The notes under the pieces were generated by a model that worked only from the letters and a program-made list of their open reading frames with translations, had not been told where the DNA came from and ran no database searches. Below are positions 17,950 to 25,433 of a stretch of DNA of 64,000 nucleotides, piece after piece. Made by a program: the position numbers and the translations under genes. The DNA comes from Sphingobacterium sp. UBA5670 (GTDB lineage Bacteria; Bacteroidota; Bacteroidia; Sphingobacteriales; Sphingobacteriaceae), in NCBI RefSeq assembly GCF_002420705.1, contig NZ_DIIM01000002.1:62001-126000 (forward strand), in the 5' to 3' direction. The first letter of the stretch is position 1; every line of letters starts with the position of its first letter.

Positions 17950-19495
17950 TGTCATTATTTTTGCCGTATATATTATTGGTATAGTTGTATTGGGGCTGTA
18001 CGCATCGAGAAAAAACGCCAGCTCGAAGCGTGATTATTTTTTAGCAGGTGATAAGTTGCCTTGGTGGATGATCGGAGGAAGTATCATCGCCGCAAATATC
18101 AGCAGCCATCATCTCGTCGGTGCTATGGGGGCTGCCTATAGCCGCGGTTTTGTCGCCATAACTTTGGAATGGGGGGCAATTTTAATCGGTTTTAATGCAT
18201 TGCTATGGATTTTTCTGCCTTTTTACATTCGCAATGGTTTCTATACAATTCCTGAATACCTCGAAAAAAGATACGGGAATGCAACCCGTGTGCTTTATGC
18301 TATCTTGATCCTGTTTACTTATGTATTCGTAGAAATTGGGGCCGTTCTTTATCTGGGAGGCCTGTCGCTGCATGCTTTGTTCGGTATTCCTATTTTATAC
18401 AGTATTTTTGGAATGGCAATTTTGACCGGTTTATATACCGTATTAGGTGGACTAAAAGCGGTGATATGGACAGAGATGGTACAGCTTGTCATTTTGGTGC
18501 TAGGAGGCATCGTTTTAACTTTTGCAACCATTGATGCAGCAGGAGGTTTTCAGTCTGTGGTAGAATCCTCCAAGGATTGGAAAATGTTTTATCCCGCATC
18601 TGATCCTGATTTTCCTTGGACCATGTATTTAGGCGGATTGTTGTGTATCAGCGTGTTTTATTGTGCTACGAACCAGTTTATTGTACAACGCGTATTGGCG
18701 GCAAAAAATGAATGGCATGGGCGTATGGGAGTTATCTTTGGTGACTATCTTAAATTTTTGGTTCCTTTGATTATTACTATTCCAGCATTGGTTGCGCCCA
18801 AATTTCTGCCACATCTCGATCAGCCTGATCTACTGTTTGCAACACTGGTGGAGACCCTATTGCCTAAAGGTCTGGTTGGATTGGTGATGGCGGGATTGAT
18901 CTCGGCCATCATGTCCCATATTTCAGGGGCGATCAATTCCTGTACAACGATTCTGACGGTTGATATCTATAGCCAGTATATTAATAAAAATGCCAGTGAC
19001 CACGAAGCGGTTCGCTTTGGTAAGCGGTCGGGAGTGGCCATTATTATCCTTGGAATCATGAGCGCGGTTGTGCTGATCAGTTATTCGGATAAACCTGTTT
19101 TTCTTTACCTCATGAACCTCTATGGTCTTTTTACACCGGGCATCGCAACGATGTTTCTAATGGGCGTTTTCTGGAAAAGAACGACCTCACAGGGGGCTTT
19201 GACCGCAGGTTTACTGACAATTCCGCTTTCATTGCTTTTGGAATATGCATTGCCGGAAATGCCGTTTTTTAATAGGACCGGTATTGTATTCTGGACCTGT
19301 ATGATTGCTTGTGTGGTGGTCAGTTTATTGACACCGGCGGTTGCAGAAGTACGGTTGAAAAACCTGGTACTCACAAGCGATTCTTTTCAGGTGCCGGATC
19401 AAGATAAAGCCGCTTATCGCGGGTTTCGAAACCCTACCTTATGGTGGTTAATTATAACCGTGTTGGTGCTGTACTTTTATGTACGTTATTTTTAG
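17930..19495 (+). CDS. Sodium:solute symporter (SSS family)
   Basis: This 521-residue membrane protein has about 13-14 predicted helices. The SSS pattern is clear: RDYFLAGDKLPWWMIGGSIIAANISSHHLVG near residues 34-65, GFYTIPEYLEKRYG, ATNQFIVQRVLAAKNE near 240 and LISAIMSHISGAINSCTT near 325. SSS proteins take up sugars, sugar acids or amino acids with sodium. Its start lies inside the ceramidase-like gene, so it belongs to the same operon. It likely brings the lyase product across the inner membrane. Substrate is inferred from context. Confidence 0.93.
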   Translation: MKLDWIDVIIFAVYIIGIVVLGLYASRKNASSKRDYFLAGDKLPWWMIGGSIIAANISSHHLVGAMGAAYSRGFVAITLEWGAILIGFNALLWIFLPFYIRNGFYTIPEYLEKRYGNATRVLYAILILFTYVFVEIGAVLYLGGLSLHALFGIPILYSIFGMAILTGLYTVLGGLKAVIWTEMVQLVILVLGGIVLTFATIDAAGGFQSVVESSKDWKMFYPASDPDFPWTMYLGGLLCISVFYCATNQFIVQRVLAAKNEWHGRMGVIFGDYLKFLVPLIITIPALVAPKFLPHLDQPDLLFATLVETLLPKGLVGLVMAGLISAIMSHISGAINSCTTILTVDIYSQYINKNASDHEAVRFGKRSGVAIIILGIMSAVVLISYSDKPVFLYLMNLYGLFTPGIATMFLMGVFWKRTTSQGALTAGLLTIPLSLLLEYALPEMPFFNRTGIVFWTCMIACVVVSLLTPAVAEVRLKNLVLTSDSFQVPDQDKAAYRGFRNPTLWWLIITVLVLYFYVRYF

Positions 19496-19533
19496 CTTAA
19501 CTTGTTGCAGGATTTATTTTTTAAACGCATCAA

Positions 19534-20745
19534 ATGAAGGAACACATGCTGAACGAATTGCACGAAAAAATTGAACATATTTTTCCAGGAGTTGTTGAAA
19601 TACGCCGTAACATCCATCGGAATCCCGAATTATCTTTTCAGGAGTTTGAGACGAGTGCCTATATTCAGCAGCAACTAGCGGCGTTGGATATACCCTTTGA
19701 GCTGGTGGCGGGTACAGGCGTCGTTGCTGTATTGACCGGAGAAAAATCTCTTAGTGATGATATTGTGGTCTTACGGGCTGATATAGATGCTTTACCAATA
19801 GATGAACAAAATACGGTCAGTTATAAGTCCGAAAATAAGGGTGTCATGCACGCCTGTGGCCATGATTTTCATACGGCTAATCTGCTGGGTGCGGCATCCA
19901 TCTTAAAGGATTATAAAAAGGAGTTTTCCGGTAAAATTGTGTTGTTGTTTCAGCCTGCGGAAGAAAAAATACCGGGGGGTGCGATCCAGATTTTGGAGTC
20001 GGGCATTCTCGAGTCTTTTGGCGGTACGATTAAAGCTGTGTTGGGTTTACATGTTAGTCCGCGTGTCGCTGTCGGAAAAGTAGGCTTACGTGCAGGGCGT
20101 TTTATGGCGTCAAGTGATGAGTTTTATTTTACAATCAAAGGCCGGGGTGGACACGCTGCAGAACCTCATCGCGCTATTGATCCAATTATGATAGCGGCGC
20201 AGCTGCTGACTACATTGCAGCAGGTTGTCAGCCGAAAAGCCAATCCCGATGTCCCTTCTGTATTGACATTTGGACGTTTTATTGGGGATGGGGCGGCCAA
20301 TGTTATTCCCGAGGAAGTAAGATTAGCCGGAACATTCCGTACAATGGATGAAGCGTGGCGCAAGGAGGCGCTGGAAACGGTTGCGGAAATAGCAAGTACA
20401 CTTCCTGTATCGCTAGGTGCAAAGGTAGAAATTGAAGTACGGCACGGTTACCCTGCACTTTATAATGATCCTGCATTAACACAAAAAGTCAATACAATTA
20501 TTGCGGAGACGATGGGGAGTGATGTGCCGCAGGAACTGGAGATCTGGATGGCAGCCGAAGATTTTGCCTATTATTCTTATCGTTACCCTTCGCTGTTTAT
20601 GTTGATCGGAACAAATAATGAGGATTCTTCAACCCAATATGGACTCCACAACCCACAATTCAATTTAGATGAAAAGGCTTTCGAAACATCCATAGCTGTT
20701 TTGGTCAATGCAGCTATTTCTCTTTTGAATGAATCCGATGAATAG
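19534..20745 (+). CDS. M20-family amidohydrolase (hippurate hydrolase/N-acyl amino acid deacylase-like)
   Basis: This 403-residue cytosolic metallopeptidase-like enzyme has the M20D motifs: Cys108 and His110 in ACGHDFH, Glu-Glu in QPAEEK, LHVSP and a late metal His near GLHNPQF. The dimerisation domain is present (FTIKGRGGHAAEPH). Such enzymes hydrolyse N-acyl bonds of amino acids or acetylated intermediates. In this operon a deacylase fits an acylated amino sugar or amino acid substrate. It begins 38 bases after the symporter gene, and its end overlaps the next gene. Starts at 19534 or 19546 are both possible; the first is kept. Confidence 0.88.
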   Translation: MKEHMLNELHEKIEHIFPGVVEIRRNIHRNPELSFQEFETSAYIQQQLAALDIPFELVAGTGVVAVLTGEKSLSDDIVVLRADIDALPIDEQNTVSYKSENKGVMHACGHDFHTANLLGAASILKDYKKEFSGKIVLLFQPAEEKIPGGAIQILESGILESFGGTIKAVLGLHVSPRVAVGKVGLRAGRFMASSDEFYFTIKGRGGHAAEPHRAIDPIMIAAQLLTTLQQVVSRKANPDVPSVLTFGRFIGDGAANVIPEEVRLAGTFRTMDEAWRKEALETVAEIASTLPVSLGAKVEIEVRHGYPALYNDPALTQKVNTIIAETMGSDVPQELEIWMAAEDFAYYSYRYPSLFMLIGTNNEDSSTQYGLHNPQFNLDEKAFETSIAVLVNAAISLLNESDE

Positions 20746-21709
20746 AAAAAAATTCCTGATGTCCTTTTTTGCATTTGGACTATCCTATGCCGTTAATGCG
20801 AATAACAAGGTGTTCTCGAGACAAGAGAACGTAAAAAAAATAGGAATCATCGGACTGGATATTACACACGCCGTTGCTTTTACAAGAGCGATTAATACGG
20901 CTGCCAGCAATCATCCCTATGGAAAATTCAGGGTTGTTGCGGCTTATCCCTATGGAAGCAAAACAATCCCTTTAAGTATCGAGCGTATTCCGAAAATTAC
21001 GCAGGAGGTGAAGCAGTTTGGTGTTTCTATCGTATCGAGCATTGCCGATCTATTGAAAAAAGTAGACTATGTGTTTTTGGAAACAAATGATGGAAATCTT
21101 CATTTGCAGCAGGCGCTTGAAGTGATCAAAGCTAAAAAGCCTTTATTTATCGACAAACCTGTTGCCAATTCTTATTCGGACGCTCTGAAAATTTTTGAAG
21201 CAGCAAAAAAGTACGCTTGTCCTGTTTTTTCCTCAAGCTCATTACGTTATATTACTGGACTTCAGGAACTGGATCGAGCGAATATCGTTGGAGCTGATGT
21301 TTATTGTCCTGCGGTAACCGAACCTTCCCATAAAGATCTGTACTGGTATGGCATCCATGGGGTGGAAATGTTATTTGCTTTGATGGGGCCTGACTGTCAT
21401 GCTGTACGGACTATTCAGGAACAGCGTACATCGCTTTATGTCGGTGAGTGGGGAGACGGAAGGATTGCTTCGCTGCGGGGGATACGTGAGGGAAAGGATG
21501 ATTTTGGCGGGACCGTATTTTTAAAGGATCGGATTGTGCACCTGGGACAGTTTATGGGCTACGGCCCGTTGCTGGATAAAATCCTTCCATTTTTCGAAAC
21601 GGGCGTAAGTCCGGTGGACGAAAAGGAAACCTTGGCAATATGCGCATTTATTGACGCCGCCGAAGAAAGTAAATTAAACGGTGGCAAGGCAGTTCTGCTT
21701 CAAAAATAG
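20738..21709 (+). CDS. Gfo/Idh/MocA-family oxidoreductase, probably exported
   Basis: This roughly 323-residue protein has an N-terminal signal (NRKKFLMSFFAFGLSYAVNA), then a Rossmann NAD-binding fold (KKIGIIGLDITHAVAFTRA) and the family motif DKPVA, equivalent to EKP, near residue 145. The first glycine loop is altered: GLDITH instead of the usual GxGxxG, so cofactor binding may be weak. The start at 20738 gives the better signal; an ATG at 20729 overlaps the amidohydrolase gene by 17 bases. It closes the operon. Related Bacteroidota proteins act on sugars in the periplasm. Role here is unproven. Confidence 0.8.
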   Translation: MNRKKFLMSFFAFGLSYAVNANNKVFSRQENVKKIGIIGLDITHAVAFTRAINTAASNHPYGKFRVVAAYPYGSKTIPLSIERIPKITQEVKQFGVSIVSSIADLLKKVDYVFLETNDGNLHLQQALEVIKAKKPLFIDKPVANSYSDALKIFEAAKKYACPVFSSSSLRYITGLQELDRANIVGADVYCPAVTEPSHKDLYWYGIHGVEMLFALMGPDCHAVRTIQEQRTSLYVGEWGDGRIASLRGIREGKDDFGGTVFLKDRIVHLGQFMGYGPLLDKILPFFETGVSPVDEKETLAICAFIDAAEESKLNGGKAVLLQK

Positions 21710-21744
21710 AGGCGGCGGTTTCAAAAATAAAGGAGAAAGTCTGC

Positions 21745-22422
21745 TTAATAATTACTCGCCACCGTAATCAACAATGGACTATTAAAGATTGAGGCGGGGG
21801 ATATGACGGTTTCGTTTAGGGGAACAGTATTGCCATAACGCTCTTTGAGCTTAGTTTTCACTTCAGGACTGGTTAAATCAAAATCCTGTAGTTTTTCAAG
21901 TTTCCCAACTTCAATGCCTGCTCCGCGCTGGTATATTTTCCAGATCAATTCGGAGCAATAAATCTTATCGTCTGACCATTCGAATGTCGCATCGTAATTT
22001 TTGCCAATAAAATTTTTACCGATTGCTTTCATTTTAGCTAATGTCGAACTGGCCAGTACCTGGTTTGCATTTTTGAGGCGTTTGACCGCGTAATGCTGCT
22101 GTTCGCCACGCGCAATCCAATGTTCCAGCTTCGTTACAGTTACAGGCTGTACGGCTTCCAGCACGTAAGGTTTGCCTCGCTCGTAAAAAATAATCCCACA
22201 ATGGGAATACGGAGAACGCGTTGCTAATTGGATCGCCTTGCATTGCGGTGAAATAGAAGACTGAAAGATCATATCCCCATCATTGAACAGCGGTAATTTT
22301 GAATGAGTTTTCGATTGCTTGGAAACCATTGGCTTTTTTTGCGCATGGACTGGTAGCGTCAGTGCTGCTGAGGTCACAAGATAACTAATAAGGGATATGG
22401 CGTAAATAAGTGTTTTTTTCAT
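21745..22422 (-). CDS. YiiX/YaeF-type permuted papain-like amidase
   Basis: This 225-residue exported protein has an N-terminal signal (about residues 1-27). The mature domain shows the permuted NlpC/P60 (YiiX) arrangement: DGDMIFQSS, catalytic His in SPYSHCGIIF, and catalytic Cys in IYCSELIWK. Family members cleave amide bonds in lipids or peptidoglycan-like substrates. It is the last gene of a three-gene minus-strand unit, 16 bases after the ankyrin-type protein. It converges on the end of the catabolic operon with only 35 bases between stops. Substrate unknown. Confidence 0.83.
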   Translation of the reverse strand: MKKTLIYAISLISYLVTSAALTLPVHAQKKPMVSKQSKTHSKLPLFNDGDMIFQSSISPQCKAIQLATRSPYSHCGIIFYERGKPYVLEAVQPVTVTKLEHWIARGEQQHYAVKRLKNANQVLASSTLAKMKAIGKNFIGKNYDATFEWSDDKIYCSELIWKIYQRGAGIEVGKLEKLQDFDLTSPEVKTKLKERYGNTVPLNETVISPASIFNSPLLITVASNY

Positions 22423-22438
22423 CGGTCAGTTTATCTAA

Positions 22439-23395
22439 TTAATGGAATAGTTTGATGATTTTCTCAGACTTGGTTCTTTGGGCGAGCTGACTTGCAGATA
22501 GCACCTCGGATTCATATTGGTATACGTTGTCCGTCGCGGCGCCTTTCTGTAAAAGATAATCTATGGCTATTTTGTTTTTCATTAGAATGGCTTTTCCAAG
22601 TAATGTGCATTTTGTGAAGCTATAATCCGCTTTAACTTCATCTATACCCAGCCGGTTCAGACTATTTAAAGAAACATGACGGATAAAATCCATGTCGTTT
22701 TTTTCTATCGCGGTCTTCAGTACTTCGAAGTCATTGAATTGTCTATTTCTAGTCAGAAATAAGCGGTAAAATTGTTTGGCAATCGCGTACTGCCCCTTTT
22801 CTAAAATCCGATGAATGGCATTGTTACTAAATTCCTCTACAGTGGAAAATCCATGCAGCTGACTAAAAAATAAAAGTATATTTTCAAAAGGGAGCTTGGT
22901 CACTTCCAGTTGCTGCAGGCCATCGAGATCATTCGTGTCAAACAGAGCCTCCATGTGCTTTAGGCTATCCATCGCCATCGTGCGAACTACCGGCTGAAAG
23001 GCCGGTGGCCAGCTTGAAGATTTAAATACAACAAATCTGTTGTCGGTAATCTTATAATTGGCGGAAATGGGAGGAGTATCAAAGCTAATGATCGTTATTG
23101 CCGTATCGGATAGCTCATAGTGCTTTGATCGGAGATGCTCTACCGTTGAATTTGTAAATACCGCGTTTAAATCAACCTGAATTGTGTTGATTTGATTCTT
23201 CCCGGCCGATAAATTGTAACAAAGTAGTCCTTGGTCGTTGATGTAGAAGGGCAGTCTGTTGCCTGTCTGTTGCTGTGTATCAAACACCATCCTGTTTTGG
23301 GAAGAAAAAAGCACCATTGGCAGGAATGATAGCCAACAAAGTAGGCAAAGACCTGGTTTTAGCCATTGGCGATTAATAGGATAAAGTGTCCGCAT
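22439..23395 (-). CDS. Exported protein with C-terminal ankyrin-like repeats
   Basis: This 318-residue protein starts with a signal or anchor helix (GLCLLCWLSFLPMVLFSS). The middle has no motif I recognise. The C-terminal 100 residues look like two or three degenerate ankyrin repeats: TLLGKAILMKNKIAIDYLLQKGA, then SASQLAQRTKSEKIIKLF. It is probably a periplasmic protein-protein interaction partner. It lies 2 bases after the 163-residue gene and 16 bases before the YiiX-like gene, so all three are likely made together. Function unknown. Confidence 0.7.
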   Translation of the reverse strand: MRTLYPINRQWLKPGLCLLCWLSFLPMVLFSSQNRMVFDTQQQTGNRLPFYINDQGLLCYNLSAGKNQINTIQVDLNAVFTNSTVEHLRSKHYELSDTAITIISFDTPPISANYKITDNRFVVFKSSSWPPAFQPVVRTMAMDSLKHMEALFDTNDLDGLQQLEVTKLPFENILLFFSQLHGFSTVEEFSNNAIHRILEKGQYAIAKQFYRLFLTRNRQFNDFEVLKTAIEKNDMDFIRHVSLNSLNRLGIDEVKADYSFTKCTLLGKAILMKNKIAIDYLLQKGAATDNVYQYESEVLSASQLAQRTKSEKIIKLFH

Positions 23396-23397
23396 AA

Positions 23398-23889
23398 TTA
23401 ATCGTGGTACTGTTCTAAAAACTGATTGATCTGATTGGTTATACCGAAAGATTCTGTTTCCAATAAATTGATTTCAGCCTGTATCTCGGTTGTCGTTGGT
23501 GATAGCGTGAGCTTTTGGTAAACCTGAATATCCAGTTCCAAAACAGCTAATTGCAGTGCTAAAAGATGCTTGCCCTCGGTTGTATTGAGCTGCAGTTCAT
23601 TGAAGGCATGCTTTAAACGTTCTAGTTCAGCAATTGATTTTTGAAAGTCATTTTCATCGGCCTTGCCAAAGTTTGGATAGGCTTCTCCCAAGGTACGAAA
23701 AGCATCGAGGTATTCTTCCTCGGACATTTCATAAATATTCGAATAGAGCATATTGTACGCATCGATGGCGTCAAAGGTCTCCGCATCCATTAAGTCTTCG
23801 CGATAGTCCTCGACCAACTGTTTGATGTCTTGAGATTCAATTTGTAAGATTGACTCAATATCCTGTTTTATAAGATTGGCTAATTCCAT
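23398..23889 (-). CDS. Hypothetical acidic helical protein
   Basis: This 163-residue soluble protein is acidic and predicted largely helical, with heptad-like stretches (FQKSIAELERLKHAFNELQL; IQAEINLLETESFGITNQ). No signal peptide, membrane segment or catalytic motif is visible, and I do not recognise the family. It is the first gene of a three-gene minus-strand unit with an exported ankyrin-like protein and a YiiX-type amidase. A 17-bp perfect inverted repeat lies 20 bases upstream of its ATG. Confidence 0.65.
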   Translation of the reverse strand: MELANLIKQDIESILQIESQDIKQLVEDYREDLMDAETFDAIDAYNMLYSNIYEMSEEEYLDAFRTLGEAYPNFGKADENDFQKSIAELERLKHAFNELQLNTTEGKHLLALQLAVLELDIQVYQKLTLSPTTTEIQAEINLLETESFGITNQINQFLEQYHD

Positions 23890-23908
23890 GCTTTATGCTT
23901 AAGTAATT

Positions 23909-23954
23909 CAAAATTCTTTGTCAGCACATTTTTGTGGGCTGACAAAGAATTTTG
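23909..23954. repeat. Perfect 17-bp inverted repeat upstream of the minus-strand operon
   Basis: CAAAATTCTTTGTCAGC (23909-23925) pairs perfectly with 23938-23954 across a 12-base loop. It lies 20 bases before the ATG of the minus-strand gene at 23889, so it would fold in the leader of that operon or act as an operator. No gene on either strand ends nearby, which argues against an ordinary terminator. Confidence 0.7.
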
Positions 23955-24524
23955 TGACTATGGTATAGACAAAGATCATGTTTTATCGTAAAATTTCCAT
24001 CCCTATAATCAGCTAATTTTTATTGAAACTGTCTTTCTGTGTTTTTTTATTACCGAAGTATCTCCTATAAGCGTGTAAAGTAGGTAATTCCAGCGCATTT
24101 TTCTGTCTGCAGTCAGGATTTTTCTTTCTGTCGTCCATCAAAAGAACAACGGGAAACTGTAGCAGTAAACGGTAATCAGATAGGGGGCAAATTCTGCCTT
24201 TTGACAATGCTTGTTCAGTGATGGCTCAGTGATGGCTCAGTGTAAACTGAATAATCATTGACTTTTTACTGTCTAAATATTGATTAAAAATTGTTTTTAG
24301 GTAATATTTGGTACCCATGTGTTTCGGGTTTATATCTACCTTGATTATCCATACGTTTCAAACCGGCCCAAATAGTACTCCTTCGTTGTCCGGAGCGGAG
24401 TAGCTAATCACAAAATCAGATTCATGGCTAATATGTTGAAATGTTGGCGGAGTAGTTAAGTTATACGATCTTTGTTAAATTATTTAGCTGATTTTCAATA
24501 TGATCCGTATTGTTTCGAAGTTTA
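23955..24524. other. Gene-poor stretch between operons
   Basis: I see no convincing gene in these 570 bases. A 64-codon frame on the minus strand (24013-24207) lacks any recognisable motif or promoter and is treated as chance. The stretch contains short direct repeats at 24215-24242 and weak CTCC/GGAG pairing near 24377-24403. Confidence 0.5.
24215..24242 (+). repeat. Short tandem repeat
   Basis: The 11-base unit TCAGTGATGGC occurs twice in direct succession (24215-24225 and 24226-24236), followed by a partial third copy, TCAGTG. It lies in non-coding DNA about 380 bases before the NAD operon. Confidence 0.8.
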
Positions 24525-24598
24525 TGAGTAAAAAGTACTCAATATGTTTTGCAGGCTTAAATTTAATTCTCATATTTGTTGAGTAAAAAGTACTCAAC
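24525..24598 (+). promoter_or_regulatory. Duplicated inverted-repeat operator of the NAD salvage operon
   Basis: Two copies of GAGTA-AAAAG-TACTC occur: TGAGTA/TACTCA at 24525-24541 and the longer GTTGAGTA/TACTCAAC at 24578-24598, centres 55 bases apart. A near-match to the -7 box (TATGTTTT, 24543-24550) lies between them. The second copy ends 22 bases before the ATG at 24621. The regulator is inferred to be the NrtR-type protein encoded by the last gene of the operon (28728). Confidence 0.65.
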
Positions 24599-24620
24599 AG
24601 TAGAAAGCAAAATTAAAGCT

Positions 24621-25433
24621 ATGATTGTATTAAATAAGCATCAGATAGTCACAGAGCAATTTCCAAATGGGGAGACAAAAGTGAAAGATTTTGATCAGTT
24701 GATCTTAAAGAACAATCTCATTGAATTTACCTATCAGGAGGATGGGGATTTAATCCGCTTGCTTTTTGTCAAAAAGCGATTGGACGAAGTATTCTCCGAA
24801 TCTTGCCGCTTACTGATCCGTTATATGCCCTATAGCCGTATGGATCGTAAAATTGAAGGCGATTTGTTTACCTTACAGTATGTGGCTGATTTTATAAATA
24901 GTTTACAGTTTGATACGGTATCTGTTGTCGAGCCACATTCCAATGTGACGTTGGAGCTACTGGCGAACAGTGTAGGGGTTTATCCGGCATTGGACTGGTT
25001 GCCACAATTAATGGAAAAACTTGATTTTTCAGATCAAGATCGGATTGTTTTTCCGGATAAAGGAGCCGCGGCGCGTTATATCAATAGCGGCTATGAAAAT
25101 AGCTGTGTTTTTGAGAAGAAGCGGAACCCGCAAACAGGCCGAATCGAGGGGATGGAACTTAAGACTGGAGATATTCCGCTCGGGGCAAAATGCATTATTG
25201 TCGATGATCTATGTTCTGCAGGTGGAACCTTTCTCTGGGCAGGGAAAATTTTGAAAGAAATGGGCGCCAGTGCGATCTATCTTTTGGTTACACATTGTGA
25301 ACCTCGCATTTTTAAAGGCGCATTGTTGGATGATGATTCACCGATATCCTGTGTTTTTACCACCAATTCAATGATGGATACCGTCCATCCTAAAATAAAT
25401 TATATCAACTTAACGAATGAGCACCATGTTTAA
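24621..25433 (+). CDS. Ribose-phosphate pyrophosphokinase-like protein
   Basis: This 270-residue cytosolic protein resembles PRPP synthetase: NGETKV near the start, RYMPYSRMDR near residue 75, VVEPHSN, and a clear PRPP-binding loop VDDLCSAGGTF near residue 195. At 270 residues it is shorter than housekeeping Prs (about 310). It probably supplies PRPP to the nicotinamide phosphoribosyltransferase encoded next, whose ATG at 25417 lies inside this gene. The ATG at 24621 is preferred over a TTG at 24576, which would place the start inside the operator. A true housekeeping prs is presumably elsewhere. Confidence 0.85.
   Translation: MIVLNKHQIVTEQFPNGETKVKDFDQLILKNNLIEFTYQEDGDLIRLLFVKKRLDEVFSESCRLLIRYMPYSRMDRKIEGDLFTLQYVADFINSLQFDTVSVVEPHSNVTLELLANSVGVYPALDWLPQLMEKLDFSDQDRIVFPDKGAAARYINSGYENSCVFEKKRNPQTGRIEGMELKTGDIPLGAKCIIVDDLCSAGGTFLWAGKILKEMGASAIYLLVTHCEPRIFKGALLDDDSPISCVFTTNSMMDTVHPKINYINLTNEHHV

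Noticed and set aside
24013..24207. 64-codon open frame on the minus strand in the gap before the NAD operon
   Set aside because: No motif, no promoter or ribosome site and no conserved neighbour; its composition looks like chance reading of non-coding DNA.
24215..24242. CRISPR-like repeat
   Set aside because: Only two direct 11-base copies without spacers and no cas genes; it is a simple tandem duplication.
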